Below, piece after piece: positions 7,549 through 17,383 of a DNA stretch of 64,000 nucleotides; within the stretch, counting starts at the first letter, position 1, and every line of letters starts with the position of its first letter. The stretch lies in NCBI GenBank assembly GCA_002255955.1, contig NKIM01000023.1:1-64000 (forward strand). The letters run 5' to 3'. The position numbers were made by a program, and so were the translations under genes. The notes below the pieces were generated by a model. It was not told the DNA's origin. It searched no databases and saw nothing but the letters and a program-made list of their open reading frames with translations. The DNA is from Burkholderiales bacterium PBB2. Lineage in GTDB: Bacteria; Pseudomonadota; Gammaproteobacteria; Burkholderiales; Burkholderiaceae_C.

Positions 7549-8970
7549 ATGAGCGGCGCGCGCCGCCGCTTTCTGAGCCAGTGCCTGGGTTTGAGCCTCG
7601 GCACGGCCGGCCTGGCCTTGCTGGCCGGTGCCAGCCCGGTGGCCTGGGCGCAAGCTGCCGCCGAGGGCACCGTGGCACCGCTCAAGATCGCGCCCCTGGC
7701 CTTCGAGCGACGCATCCTGGCCAATGGCCTGGAGCTGATTGCCTTGCCTCAGGCCGGGGCCACGGTCAGCGTGCAGGTCTGGTACCGGGTGGGCGGCAAG
7801 GACGACCCGGCCGGTCGCAGCGGCTTTGCGCATTTGTTCGAGCACATGATGTTCAAGCGCACCCGCTACATGGCCAACGAACAGTTCGACCGCATGACCG
7901 AGGATGTCGGCGGCAACAACAATGCCTTCACCGCCGATGACATGACGGCTTACCACAGCGTCGTGCCGGCCAACCACCTGGAACCCCTGCTCTGGGCCGA
8001 GGCTGAGCGCATGTCCAACCTGACCGTGGATCAGGCCAATTTCGACAGCGAGCGCGCCGTGGTCAAGGAAGAGTTCCGCCAGCGCGTGCTGGCCGAGCCC
8101 TACGGCCGGCTGTTTCACGCCGTGCCGCGCCTGGGCTACCAGCTGCACCCCTACCGCCGCCCGGTGATCGGCAGCATCGAAGAGCTGGACGCCGCGACCG
8201 TGCAGGATGTCAGCGCCTTCCATGCCCAGTACTACCGGCCGGACAACGCGGTGCTCATCGTCACCGGCGCCTTTGACCCGGTGCAGCTGAACCGCTGGGT
8301 GAACCATTACTTCGGCAGCATCCGCCAACCGGCCAGCGCCATCCCGCGGGTGCAGCAGAGCGAACCGCGGCGTGCGCGCGATGAGCTGCACCAGCTCAAG
8401 GCGCCCAATGTGCCGCTGCCGGCGGCCTTGCTGATCTGGCAGGGTCCCAAGGCCTCCAGCGCCGATGCGCCGGTCTGGCAGGTGGCCCAAGGGCTGCTGG
8501 CCATGGGCGAGTCCTCGCGCCTGAACGAGAGCCTGGTCTATCGCCAGCAGCTGGCGCAGAGCGCCGGTTTCGAGGCCCAGCTCAATGCCGACGCCGGCCT
8601 GCTGGTGGCCCATGCCATCGCCAGCGGCAAGCAGAGTGCCGCCGATCTGGTGGCGCCGCTGACGCGTGAGCTGCAGAAGCTGGCCGAGGAGCCCATCGCC
8701 GCGGCCGAGCTGGAGAAGGTCAAGGCCCAGCTGCTGACCGCCGCCCTGATCCGCCGGCAAACGCCGCTGGGCCTGGGCGAGGTGCTGGGCGAGGCGGCCT
8801 TGCTGCGCGGTGATGTGCAGTGGGTGAACCGCGAGTTGAACGATTTGCAGGCGGTCAGCGCCGCCGATGTGCAGCGCGTGCTCAAGCGCGATGTGCTGCG
8901 CGGCGCCCGCGTGACCGTGTTGTACGAAGCCGAGGCCGCCCCGGCCCGCAAGAAAGTGGGCAAGCCATGA
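7549..8970 (+). CDS. M16 family zinc peptidase, catalytic subunit, exported
   Basis: A 473-residue pitrilysin/processing-peptidase-type metalloprotease. The inverted zinc motif HLFEH places His95, Glu98 and His99. The third ligand lies about 75 residues later, in AVVKEE (Glu174/175). All catalytic residues are therefore present. The N-terminus ARRRFLSQ followed by a hydrophobic stretch ending VAWAQA resembles a twin-arginine export signal. I start at the ATG at 7549, preceded by GGGGAG; the ATG at 7480 is the alternative. The stop codon overlaps the start of the next M16 gene (ATGA), so the two are translationally coupled. M16 enzymes of this two-gene type usually form a heterodimer of one active and one inactive chain that degrades peptides in the periplasm. 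Confidence 0.92.
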   Translation: MSGARRRFLSQCLGLSLGTAGLALLAGASPVAWAQAAAEGTVAPLKIAPLAFERRILANGLELIALPQAGATVSVQVWYRVGGKDDPAGRSGFAHLFEHMMFKRTRYMANEQFDRMTEDVGGNNNAFTADDMTAYHSVVPANHLEPLLWAEAERMSNLTVDQANFDSERAVVKEEFRQRVLAEPYGRLFHAVPRLGYQLHPYRRPVIGSIEELDAATVQDVSAFHAQYYRPDNAVLIVTGAFDPVQLNRWVNHYFGSIRQPASAIPRVQQSEPRRARDELHQLKAPNVPLPAALLIWQGPKASSADAPVWQVAQGLLAMGESSRLNESLVYRQQLAQSAGFEAQLNADAGLLVAHAIASGKQSAADLVAPLTRELQKLAEEPIAAAELEKVKAQLLTAALIRRQTPLGLGEVLGEAALLRGDVQWVNRELNDLQAVSAADVQRVLKRDVLRGARVTVLYEAEAAPARKKVGKP

Positions 8971-10514
8971 GCCGCCGGACTGTGTTCTCTTTTCTGCGTC
9001 GCTCGCCGGTGCTGGTTGCGGCCCTGGGGCTGGCCTTGGCCAGCTCCGTGAGCAGTGCCTGGGCCCAGACCGGGTTTGAATCGCCGCCACGCCCGGCCTC
9101 GCCTCAGCCTTTGCAGGTGCCTGAGTTCAATCAGCAACGCCTGGCCAATGGCCTGGGCCTGGCCGTGGTCGAGCGCCATGCCCAGCCCCTGGTTACGGCC
9201 TGGCTGCTGGTCCAGGCGGGAGGGGCTTACGACCCGGCCGGCAAGTCTGGTCTGGCCGAGCTGAGCCTAGCCTTGATGGGCAAGGGCGTGCAGCGCGGCG
9301 CCGGCCCGCTGCCGGCCGCGGAATTGGCCGCCGAGATCGAGGCCCTGGGCACGCAGCTGGAGATCGGCAGCGCCGCACGCAGCAGCCATCTGGGCGTGAC
9401 GGTGGCCAGCCACCGCCTGGACGCAAGCCTGGGCCTGCTGGCCGATATGCTGCGCAGCCCCAGCCTGGCGGAAGAAGAGTTCCAACGGTTGCAAGCCCAA
9501 GCGGTCGATGCACTCAAGCTTGGCCGCTCCGATCCCGGCCAGCTGGCCGCCCAGATCGGCCGCCGCCTCTACTGGGGTGACAGCCCGCATGGCCAGCAGC
9601 CCACCCTGGCCAGCCTCAGCCGCATCCAGCTCGACGATGTGCGCGCTTTCCATCGCCTGCATGTGCGGCCCGAGCGGGTCACCCTGATCCTGGCTGGTGA
9701 CATCACGCCGGCCCAGGCGCGCAGCTTGGCGGACAAGCATTTCGGCAAATGGCGGGCCAACCGCATGGCGCTGCCGCAGCTGCCGTCCCTGGTGCCCAAA
9801 TCGCTGGCGGCGCGCACGGTGCTGGTCGACCTGCCCGGTGCCGGCCAGAGCGCGGTGCAGGTGATGGCGCCGACCGCCGGCCCCAGCCCCGTGCCTTTTG
9901 CCCGCCTGACCCCCGAAGCCCAGGCCACCGAGGTGCTGACCCAGCAGGCCAATGCCCTGGCCAATGCCGTGCTGGGTCAGGGTTACTCCTCGCGCATCAA
10001 CCAGGAGGTGCGCATCAAGCGTGGCCTGAGCTATGGCGCGGCCAGCGGCATCGATGCCCAGCCCGGCGGCGCCCAGCTGGTCACCAGCGCCCAGACCAAG
10101 CACGAAAGCGCCGGCGAGGTGGCGGCCTTGTTGCAGCAGGAGATCCGGCGCCTGTCCAGCGAACGCGTGCCCGACCCGGAGCTGGTGGCTCGCCGCGCGG
10201 TGCTGATCGGCGATTTCGGCCGCCAGCTGGAAACCACGGCCGGCCTGGCCGCCCTGGCGGCCGAGGGCCTGATGCGCGGCCGCCCCCTGGCCGAGCTGAG
10301 CCGGGTGCCGGAGGAACTGGCGGCCCTCGACGGCGACACCGTGCGCACCCTGGCCACACGCCACTGGCAGGGCGAGCGCTTGCGAACCGTCATCGTGGCC
10401 GATTTCAAGCAGGGCGGTCTGGCCCTGCGCCAGCAGTTCCCGGATGCCCTGGTGCTCAAGGCCGAGGAGCTGGACCTGGCCAGCCCGACGCTGCGCCGCG
10501 GCGGCCGCAAATAG
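8967..10514 (+). CDS. M16 family peptidase, non-catalytic partner, exported
   Basis: A 515-residue M16-fold protein with a standard signal peptide ending SAWAQ. Where the active partner has HLFEH, this chain has the segment GLAELSLALMGKG, so the zinc ligands are missing. This is the normal state of the partner subunit in paired bacterial M16 enzymes, which helps hold the substrate. The C-terminal M16 domain is intact, including the arginine- and tyrosine-containing segment RIKRGLSYGAASG. It overlaps the upstream gene by 4 bases (8967-8970), so the two chains should be made in equal amounts. Confidence 0.92.
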   Translation: MSRRTVFSFLRRSPVLVAALGLALASSVSSAWAQTGFESPPRPASPQPLQVPEFNQQRLANGLGLAVVERHAQPLVTAWLLVQAGGAYDPAGKSGLAELSLALMGKGVQRGAGPLPAAELAAEIEALGTQLEIGSAARSSHLGVTVASHRLDASLGLLADMLRSPSLAEEEFQRLQAQAVDALKLGRSDPGQLAAQIGRRLYWGDSPHGQQPTLASLSRIQLDDVRAFHRLHVRPERVTLILAGDITPAQARSLADKHFGKWRANRMALPQLPSLVPKSLAARTVLVDLPGAGQSAVQVMAPTAGPSPVPFARLTPEAQATEVLTQQANALANAVLGQGYSSRINQEVRIKRGLSYGAASGIDAQPGGAQLVTSAQTKHESAGEVAALLQQEIRRLSSERVPDPELVARRAVLIGDFGRQLETTAGLAALAAEGLMRGRPLAELSRVPEELAALDGDTVRTLATRHWQGERLRTVIVADFKQGGLALRQQFPDALVLKAEELDLASPTLRRGGRK

Positions 10515-10534
10515 GCCGGGTTCCAGCCCGCGGC

Positions 10535-10540
10535 TACAAT
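10535..10540 (+). promoter_or_regulatory. -10 box of the riboswitch-controlled transcript
   Basis: TACAAT sits 20 bases after the upstream stop codon and about 10 bases before the first conserved part of the riboswitch, exactly where the -10 box would be if the RNA begins with the aptamer. No good -35 hexamer is visible at the usual distance. Confidence 0.5.
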
Positions 10541-10548
10541 GGCCGGGT

Positions 10549-10692
10549 CATTGGGGAGTAGCCGCTGCAGCCGCCCTGGCTGCCGGCCCGCGTCAACACA
10601 CTTGGTCGAGCGTTCGGCCATGGCGCGGGCAGTGTCAGTGCTTGTGCCGCGCGCAAGACCTGACCCCTGGCAAGACCTTTGACCACCCACAC
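10549..10692 (+). promoter_or_regulatory. yybP-ykoY manganese riboswitch
   Basis: The leader contains the hallmarks of the yybP-ykoY aptamer in order. TTGGGGAGTAGCC (10551-10563) is the first conserved loop, GCGTCAACACACTTGG (from about 10589) is the second, and a closing segment has CAAGACCTTTGACC (10671-10684), with variable stems between. These are the conserved parts of the proteobacterial versions upstream of alx and mntP. The class binds Mn2+ and usually turns on manganese exporters. The downstream gene is a GDT1-type transporter, which fits. Whether control here is on transcription or translation is not clear. About 72 bases remain between the aptamer and the ATG. Confidence 0.88.
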
Positions 10693-10764
10693 CTGCTTTG
10701 CGGCCGGCGTGTGCGTGGTCATTGGTTGTTTTTGTGCCGGCCGCAGGAAAAGTGTTCGCCCCTC

Positions 10765-11346
10765 ATGGAAGCCTTCCTCGTCTCCACCGGCATCGTCGCC
10801 CTCGCTGAAATCGGCGACAAAACCCAGCTCCTGGCCTTTTTGCTGGCTGCCCGTTTCCGCAAGCCCCTGCCCATCATCCTGGGCATCTTCATCGCCACCG
10901 TGGTCAACCATGCGGGCGCCGGCGCGCTCGGCGCCTGGATCACCGCGCAAGTCAGCCCCACCGTGATGCGCTGGGTGCTGGGCGTGGGCTTCATCGCCAT
11001 GGCCGTCTGGACCTTGATCCCGGACAAGATCGACGAGGAAGAAGAGGGCGGCAAAGGCCTGAAGCTGGGCGTGCTGGGCACCACCATCGTGGCCTTCTTC
11101 CTGGCCGAGATGGGCGACAAGACCCAGATCGCCACCGTCGCCCTGGCCGCCCAGTACCACGCCTTTGTGGCCGTGGTTGCGGGCACCACCCTGGGCATGA
11201 TGATTGCCAATGTACCGGCCGTGCTGCTGGGCGAACGCATCGCCGGCCGCATCCCGGTGCGTCTGGTTCACGGCATTGCCGCGGCCATCTTTGCGGTGAT
11301 CGGGGTGGCCACCTTGGCCGGTGCGGGACAAAAGCTCGGTTTCTAA
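10765..11346 (+). CDS. TMEM165/GDT1 family transporter, probable Mn2+ exporter
   Basis: A 193-residue inner-membrane protein with two copies of the family signature E-x-G-D-K-T: AEIGDKTQLLAF near residue 15 and AEMGDKTQIATVALA near residue 115. About six membrane passes are predicted, with an acidic linker DKIDEEEEGG between the halves. Bacterial members of this family (UPF0016) export Mn2+, as shown for MneA of Vibrio, while eukaryotic relatives move Ca2+ and Mn2+. The preceding yybP-ykoY riboswitch independently supports manganese as substrate and regulator. I chose the ATG at 10765, where the family sequence begins; the frame is open upstream through the riboswitch but that stretch is RNA. 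Confidence 0.92.
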   Translation: MEAFLVSTGIVALAEIGDKTQLLAFLLAARFRKPLPIILGIFIATVVNHAGAGALGAWITAQVSPTVMRWVLGVGFIAMAVWTLIPDKIDEEEEGGKGLKLGVLGTTIVAFFLAEMGDKTQIATVALAAQYHAFVAVVAGTTLGMMIANVPAVLLGERIAGRIPVRLVHGIAAAIFAVIGVATLAGAGQKLGF

Positions 11347-11485
11347 GCCGCTTACTCCTGCATGCTGTTGCTCAGCGGGGCTGGTCGCCGGCCCGGTTTG
11401 CTGGTTCAATGCTTCGACGGGCGCAGCGCGCACAAGAAAGTGGCGCGCCCGGGCATGGAACAGTTCGCCAAGGGAGTCCAAAAAA

Positions 11486-12640
11486 ATGACGGTGCGATCT
11501 CATGTCTTGCTGGTCGACGACGACGAGCTGACGCTGCAAATGCTCGAAGCCACGCTGGAAGCTGACTTCAAAGTCAGTCTGGTCAACAGCGGGGCGGAAG
11601 CCCTGAGTCGCTGTGACAGCGACCCGCCCGACCTGATCGTGCTCGATGTGGACATGCCCGAGATGGACGGCTACGAGACCTGCCGCCGCCTCAAAGACAA
11701 TTTTTCCACGGCCGAGATCCCGGTGATTTTTCACTCGGCGCGCACCAGCATTGACGAGCGGCTGCAGGGTTATGCCGCCGGCGGCGCCGACTACCTGCCC
11801 AAGCCCTTCGACGCCCCCGAGCTGCTGGCCAAGATCAATCTGGTGCTGGCCCACCGTGACCGCCAGCGTGAGCTCAGCGGCCAGCTCGACGAGGTGATGA
11901 ATGCCGTGCTTTCGTCCGCCGACATGGTGGGCGAGGCCGGCGTGGTGCTGGAGTTCCAGCGCGCTCTGGTCGGCTGTGCAGACAACGCCGCCGTGGCCCG
12001 GGCCATCCTCGATGCCCTGCACCGCTACTCGCTCGATGGCTGCGTGCGCATCCGCGGCGGCGGCGAGGTGTACTCGGGCAATGCGCGCGGGCCCTGCAGC
12101 GCGCTCGAGAACTCCATCCTCGACCATCTGCAGGCCCAGACCGAGGGCCAGCGCATCCGACCTTTTGGCCACCACACGGGTTTCTCTTACGACCGCGTGG
12201 TCCTCTTTGTGCGGGATCTGCGCATGGATCGCGGCGCCGATATGGACCGCGCTGAATCCGAACGCATGGGCCGTGCCATCGACAATGTGGCCCTGCTGGT
12301 GGAGGGTGCGGTGCAGCGGGTCGGGGCGCTGGAGTCCCTGGTCGCCACGCGCGACCTGGCCGATGTGCGCCATCTGGTCAGCATGACGCGCAATGCCCTG
12401 ACCGACATCTCGGCCCGCAACCAGGCGCAGCAGCGCGAGGTCAAGCAGGTCTTCGACAGCCTCAATGCCGAGGTCGAGAACAGCTTTCTGCACCTGGGCC
12501 TGACCCAGAGCCAGGAAGACCACCTCAGCAGCATCATCAAGCAGCATCTGGAGGCGGCACTGGCGGTGCTGAGCAAGAGCCAGGAGGTGGAAGCCTTCCT
12601 GGGCCGCGTGATCCACAAGCTGGGCCAGGCCGCGCACTGA
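11486..12640 (+). CDS. response regulator with a large unassigned C-terminal region
   Basis: A 384-residue protein. Residues 1-125 are a receiver domain with the acidic pair DDD near the N-terminus, phospho-acceptor Asp54 in LDVDMPEMDGYE, and the conserved lysine in YLPKPFDAPELL. The remaining 260 residues have no DNA-binding helix-turn-helix that I can see. They look like a sensory (GAF-like) region at about 160-280 followed by long amphipathic helices to the end. GGGAG lies before the ATG. The hybrid histidine kinase gene starts 36 bases downstream, so the pair should be one operon. The output is probably protein-protein signalling rather than transcription, but this is inference. Confidence 0.87.
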   Translation: MTVRSHVLLVDDDELTLQMLEATLEADFKVSLVNSGAEALSRCDSDPPDLIVLDVDMPEMDGYETCRRLKDNFSTAEIPVIFHSARTSIDERLQGYAAGGADYLPKPFDAPELLAKINLVLAHRDRQRELSGQLDEVMNAVLSSADMVGEAGVVLEFQRALVGCADNAAVARAILDALHRYSLDGCVRIRGGGEVYSGNARGPCSALENSILDHLQAQTEGQRIRPFGHHTGFSYDRVVLFVRDLRMDRGADMDRAESERMGRAIDNVALLVEGAVQRVGALESLVATRDLADVRHLVSMTRNALTDISARNQAQQREVKQVFDSLNAEVENSFLHLGLTQSQEDHLSSIIKQHLEAALAVLSKSQEVEAFLGRVIHKLGQAAH

Positions 12641-12676
12641 GCCCGGGCCGATTCAGGCCACCGCTGCGTCCAGATC

Positions 12677-15600
12677 ATGGTCGCCCCCTCCACAGCGCCG
12701 CCGACCGAGGTGTTCGATGAACCCTCGGCCATCGAGCCCCCGCTGAACGCCGCGCAACAGGAAGAATCCCTGCGTGGCTTCAAGTCGCGCCTGGACGCGA
12801 TGATGCTGCGCAGCGCGCGCGTCTTCCTGGTGCTGGTGATGTTGGGGGCGGTGCTGCAAATTGCCGGCACGCTGAGCCAGTTCGAGCTGCCCTGGGCGCT
12901 GCGCATGAGCCGCGCCGGGCCGGCGGCCGCGGTGTTTATGATCTGCTTCGTCGCCTTGCTTCTGGCCATGCGCTGGGGTGTGCGGCTGGCCGCGGCCTTT
13001 TTCAGTGGCGCGGTGATGCTGGCGCTGCTGGCCTCGGCCGCCTGGCATGGCAATGGCGTGCGTTCCTCGGGCATGGGCGCGGTGCTGGCGGCCCTGGTCG
13101 TGATGGGTTTGATGGTCGGGCCGCGCGCGGCCGTGCGTGGCACGGTGCTGGCCTGCGTGGGTTTCCTGGGCCTGTGGCAGGCCGAGGTGCAGGGCTTGAT
13201 TCCCGGCCTGCAGTTGCAGAACACGCCGCCACTGAGCAGCTTTGCCGTGGTCTACAGCTTTGGCGCGGTCATGATCGGTTGGCTGGTGCTGCGCTATGGC
13301 ACCTTGTTCTGGGAGGTGACCTCTTCGCTGGAGGGCTCGCGCCGCCTCTTGGCCGACACGGTGCGAGCGCAGCAGAAGGTGGCGAAGGAGCTGCGTGACA
13401 GCGAGGAGCGCCTGCGCATGCTGCTGGACAGCTCCATCACCAGCATCCAGATCTTGGAAGGCGAAACCGGCACGCTGCGTTTTGCCAATGCCCAGACGCT
13501 GGAGTTGTTCGGCTGCACCCGGCCTTCTGACCTGGCTGAGGCGCTGATGTACCCCGGCGGCTTGTATGCCAAGGCGCAGCTGATGCAGTGGGTGCAGCGC
13601 ACCCTGGACCAGGGGCCGCAGTACTTCGAGTGGCAGTCGCGCCGGCGCGATGGCACGCCGATCTGGTGGGACATGAAGATGGACCGCATGCAGCTGGCCG
13701 GCCAGGCCTGTGTGGTGCTGTTCGGTCACGACATCACCGCCCGCGTGCGCGCCGAGGCCGAGCTGCGCGTGCAGCAGGGCCGGCTCGAAGACGATGTGCG
13801 CCTGCGCACCGCTGAGCTGCAGGCCGAGAAGCAGCGCATGCAGGACATCCTCGAAGCCCTGCCCATCACCCTGAGCATCCGCGACACCTCCGGCCGATAC
13901 ACCCTGGTCAACCGGGCGTTCGAGCAGGCCAGCGGCTTCAAGCGCGAGCAGGTGCTGGGTCAGACCGCCCGGGCCCTGTTCAACGAAGAGGTGGCCGCCG
14001 AGATTGCCGAAACCGATGCCCAGCTGCTGGCCGGCAGTGCCAGCAGCCTGAGCAGCGAGCGCCAGATCGTCCATCCCAAGGACGGGCCGCACGATTACCT
14101 GCTGACCATGGTGGCCCTGGTGGACGCCCGCAAGGCGCTCTACGGCATCCTCAACCTGGGCACCGACGTCACCTCGATCAAACGCCTGCAGCGTGAGCTC
14201 AGTGTGGCCAAGGACGAGGCTGAGCGCCTGGCCCGGGCCAAGAGCGATTTCCTGGCCAATATGAGCCACGAGATCCGGACCCCGCTCAACGCCGTGCTGG
14301 GCCTGGCCCAGCTTGGCGTGAGCCGCAGTGCCGACCCGCTGGCCAGCCGCAATGGCTTCGAACGCATCGTCCGCTCGGGCCGGCATCTGCTGGGGGTGAT
14401 CAACGACATCCTCGATTACTCCAAGGTCGAAAGCGGCAAGCTCGACATCGAGAGCCTGCCCTGCAATCTGGTTCATCTGGCCAAGGAGGTGGTGGACCTG
14501 GTGTCCGAGCGCGCCGATGCCAAGAATCTGCGCCTGCGCATGGAATACAAATGCAGCTTCGACTGGGTGGCGCTGGACTCGCTGCGGGTGACGCAGATCC
14601 TGGTCAACCTGCTCGCCAATGCCATCAAGTTCACCGACAAGGGCCGGGTCACCCTCAGCCTGGAGTCGCAGCGCGATTGGTTGCGGCTCTCGGTCGCCGA
14701 CACCGGGCCGGGCATTGCGCCCGAGCAGCAGGTGCGCATCTTCCGCGCCTTCGAGCAGGCCGACAGCTCCACCACCCGCCAGTTCGGCGGCACCGGCCTG
14801 GGCCTGAGCATCAGCAGCCAGCTGGCGCGCGCCATGGGTGGCGATATCGAGGTCGACAGCGTCGTGGGCCAGGGCTCCTGCTTCACGCTCAAGCTGCCCC
14901 TGGTGCGCGTCGAGCCCGGGCAGCAGGAGCTGATGCGCTCGGCGGGCGAGCCAGCGCCCCTCAGTGGCCCGGGCGTGCTGGACGATGCCAGCTCGGCCGT
15001 GGACAGCCTGCGCGGACTGCGCATCCTGATCACCGACGATGTGGACATCAACCGCGAGATCCTGCAAGACATGCTGCAAGTGGCCGGTGCCGAGGTGCTC
15101 AGCGCCGAGGGCGGCGCTCAGGCCATTGCCCAACTGCGCGAACAGGGCCCGGCCGGCATCGACCTGGTGCTGATGGATGTGCAGATGCCCGAGATGGACG
15201 GGTACGAAACCACCCGCCGCCTGCACCAGCTGGCGCCCCAGCTGCCTGTAATCGCGCTGACCGCCCATGCCTTGGCCGAAGAACGCCAGCGCTGCCTGGC
15301 GGCCGGCATGGTGGCCCACATCAGCAAGCCGATCGACCAGGCCGAGCTGCTGCGCACCCTGCTGAGCTTGAGCGCCAGCATCCCGCGTCGCTCCAGTCTC
15401 AAGCTGCACAGCATGCGGCCCCCGGAGCTGGCCGAGCCCGCCTTGCCGCCGCCGCCGCCCCTGGCGGAGCGACCACTGCCAGCCCCTGTGGCAGCGCGCA
15501 GCACCTGGCCCGATCTGCCCGGTACAGACTTCGAATCGGCACTGACCCGCTGCGCCGGCCGCCAGGAGCTGCTGGCCAAATTGCTCGGCACCTTTGCCAA

Positions 15601-15856
15601 GCAGTACAGCCAGCATCAATCGCTGTTCGAAGAGGCCCATATCGCCGGCGGCAGCACTCTGGCCAGCGCCGCCCACCGCCTCAAAGGCTTGGCTGCCAAC
15701 CTGGGCATGAACCGCCTGGCCGACTGCGCCGCAGCCCTGGAGCACGCCTCCGGCCCGTACGGCGAGCCCAGCCAGATCACACCGGCCCTGATGGCCTTGA
15801 ACGGCGAGCTGGCGCCCATGATCGGCGTGATCCAGGACTGGCGAGCCCAGGCTTGA
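12677..15856 (+). CDS. hybrid sensor histidine kinase with receiver and HPt domains
   Basis: A 1059-residue inner-membrane sensor kinase. Residues about 45-215 hold roughly six membrane segments. Two PAS-like domains follow (about 245-360 and 385-505). The kinase core has the phospho-acceptor His531 in NMSHEIRTP, the N-box LANAIKF, and the ATP-lid motifs DTGPGIAPE and GGTGLGLSI. A receiver domain carries Asp834 in LMDVQMPEMDGYE and the lysine in ISKPID. After a proline-rich linker comes a histidine phosphotransfer domain with His1000 in AAHRLKGLA. This is a complete ArcB/BarA-style four-step relay. The likely partner is the receiver protein encoded immediately upstream. The signal sensed is unknown. 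Confidence 0.92.
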   Translation: MVAPSTAPPTEVFDEPSAIEPPLNAAQQEESLRGFKSRLDAMMLRSARVFLVLVMLGAVLQIAGTLSQFELPWALRMSRAGPAAAVFMICFVALLLAMRWGVRLAAAFFSGAVMLALLASAAWHGNGVRSSGMGAVLAALVVMGLMVGPRAAVRGTVLACVGFLGLWQAEVQGLIPGLQLQNTPPLSSFAVVYSFGAVMIGWLVLRYGTLFWEVTSSLEGSRRLLADTVRAQQKVAKELRDSEERLRMLLDSSITSIQILEGETGTLRFANAQTLELFGCTRPSDLAEALMYPGGLYAKAQLMQWVQRTLDQGPQYFEWQSRRRDGTPIWWDMKMDRMQLAGQACVVLFGHDITARVRAEAELRVQQGRLEDDVRLRTAELQAEKQRMQDILEALPITLSIRDTSGRYTLVNRAFEQASGFKREQVLGQTARALFNEEVAAEIAETDAQLLAGSASSLSSERQIVHPKDGPHDYLLTMVALVDARKALYGILNLGTDVTSIKRLQRELSVAKDEAERLARAKSDFLANMSHEIRTPLNAVLGLAQLGVSRSADPLASRNGFERIVRSGRHLLGVINDILDYSKVESGKLDIESLPCNLVHLAKEVVDLVSERADAKNLRLRMEYKCSFDWVALDSLRVTQILVNLLANAIKFTDKGRVTLSLESQRDWLRLSVADTGPGIAPEQQVRIFRAFEQADSSTTRQFGGTGLGLSISSQLARAMGGDIEVDSVVGQGSCFTLKLPLVRVEPGQQELMRSAGEPAPLSGPGVLDDASSAVDSLRGLRILITDDVDINREILQDMLQVAGAEVLSAEGGAQAIAQLREQGPAGIDLVLMDVQMPEMDGYETTRRLHQLAPQLPVIALTAHALAEERQRCLAAGMVAHISKPIDQAELLRTLLSLSASIPRRSSLKLHSMRPPELAEPALPPPPPLAERPLPAPVAARSTWPDLPGTDFESALTRCAGRQELLAKLLGTFAKQYSQHQSLFEEAHIAGGSTLASAAHRLKGLAANLGMNRLADCAAALEHASGPYGEPSQITPALMALNGELAPMIGVIQDWRAQA

Positions 15857-15889
15857 GTGGCGCGCGCGGACTGCTGGCCGTATGCAAGA

Positions 15890-17383
15890 TCAGCGGGCTG
15901 TCACCTGCCGCACGGCATGCTCCCAGGCGGCCATGCGTTCGGCGGCCTGGGCGCGGTTGCCGCTGGGCTCAAAGCGGCGCTCGGCCTGCCATTGGGCGCT
16001 GAGCTCATCCAGGCCGGTGTAAACGCCGCAGCTCAAGCCCGCCAGGTAGGCGGCGCCCAGGGCGGTGGTTTCGATCACGCGCGGGCGCACGACGGCGATG
16101 CCCAGCAGATCGGCCTGGAACTGCATCAAGAGGTCGTTGACGCAGGCGCCGCCGTCCACGCGCAGCTCTTGCAGCGGCGCGCCGCCGGCGGCGTGGGCAT
16201 CGCGGCTCATGGCTTGCAAGAGGGCGGCGCTCTGGAAGGCGATGCTTTCGATCGCGGCACGGGCGATGTGGGCCTGCGTGCTGCCGCGGCTCAGGCCCAG
16301 GATGGCCCCGCGCGCCTCGGCCCGCCAGTAGGGCGCGCCGAGGCCGGTGAAGGCCGGCACGAACATCACGCCGCCGGCATCGGGCACGCTCTCGGCCAGG
16401 CTTTGCACGGCGCCGCTGTTCGGGATGATCTGCAGCCCATCGCGCAGCCACTGCACCACAGCGCCGCCAACAAAGACGCTGCCCTCGAGCGCGAACTCGG
16501 GGCTGGCCGTGGTCTGGGCGGCGCTGGTGTTGATCAGGCCGTTGGCCGAGGTCTGGAACTGCCGGCCGGTGTGCATGAGCATGAAGCAGCCGGTGCCGTA
16601 GGTGTTCTTGGCCATGCCGGGCTGGAAGCAGGCCTGGCCGAACAGGGCGGCCTGCTGATCGCCGGCGACGCCGCCGATGGCGATCTCGCCGCCCAGGTGC
16701 TCGGCCGCCACGCGACCGAAATCGCCGCTGGACGGGCGCACTTCGGGCAGTAGGGCGGGCGGGATGTCCATCAGGGCCAGCAGTTCTTCGTCCCAGCGAT
16801 TGCGCTGCACGTCGAAGAGCAGGGTGCGCGAGGCATTGCTGACATCGGTGGCGTGCACCGCACCGCCCGTGAGATTCCAGATCAGCCAGCTGTCGATGGT
16901 GCCGAAGGCCAGTTCGCCGCGCTCGGCCCGGGCGCGCGCGCCAGGGATGTGGTCGAGCAGCCATTTGAGTTTGGTGCCGGAAAAGTAGGGGTCGATCAGC
17001 AGGCCGGTCTTGGCCCGCACCATGGGGGTCAGGTCTTGCGCGCGCAGCTGGGCGCAGAAGGGCTCGGTGCGGCGGTCTTGCCAGACGATGGCTCGGTGCA
17101 GGGGCTGGCCGGTCTGGCGGTCCCAGAGCACGGTGGTCTCACGCTGGTTGGTGATGCCGACGGCGGCGATGTCGGCGGCGCGCAAGTCCGCTTGGCGCAG
17201 GGCGGCCTGGGCCGTGGAGAGCTGGCTCTGCCAGATCTCCAGCGCATCGTGCTCCACCCAGCCCGGCTCAGGGAAATGCTGCGCAAACTCTTGCTGGGCC
17301 ATGGCCACGATGCGGCCGCTGCGCTCGAAGACGATGGCGCGCGAGCTGGAGGTGCCCTGGTCGAGAGCGAGCAAATAGGACAT
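15890..17383 (-). CDS. glpK: glycerol kinase
   Basis: Glycerol kinase of 497 residues, the usual length. It phosphorylates glycerol to sn-glycerol 3-phosphate with ATP in the cytoplasm. It opens with [16 protein letters not shown], the phosphate-binding loop of the FGGY family, and contains [15 protein letters not shown] and the C-terminal [19 protein letters not shown] signature. The start is the ATG at 17383, matching the normal N-terminus. It diverges from glpD across only 30 bases, and the kinase product is the glpD substrate. No glycerol facilitator gene is adjacent. It converges with the hybrid kinase gene, 33 bases apart. Confidence 0.97.
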   Translation of the reverse strand: MSYLLALDQGTSSSRAIVFERSGRIVAMAQQEFAQHFPEPGWVEHDALEIWQSQLSTAQAALRQADLRAADIAAVGITNQRETTVLWDRQTGQPLHRAIVWQDRRTEPFCAQLRAQDLTPMVRAKTGLLIDPYFSGTKLKWLLDHIPGARARAERGELAFGTIDSWLIWNLTGGAVHATDVSNASRTLLFDVQRNRWDEELLALMDIPPALLPEVRPSSGDFGRVAAEHLGGEIAIGGVAGDQQAALFGQACFQPGMAKNTYGTGCFMLMHTGRQFQTSANGLINTSAAQTTASPEFALEGSVFVGGAVVQWLRDGLQIIPNSGAVQSLAESVPDAGGVMFVPAFTGLGAPYWRAEARGAILGLSRGSTQAHIARAAIESIAFQSAALLQAMSRDAHAAGGAPLQELRVDGGACVNDLLMQFQADLLGIAVVRPRVIETTALGAAYLAGLSCGVYTGLDELSAQWQAERRFEPSGNRAQAAERMAAWEHAVRQVTAR

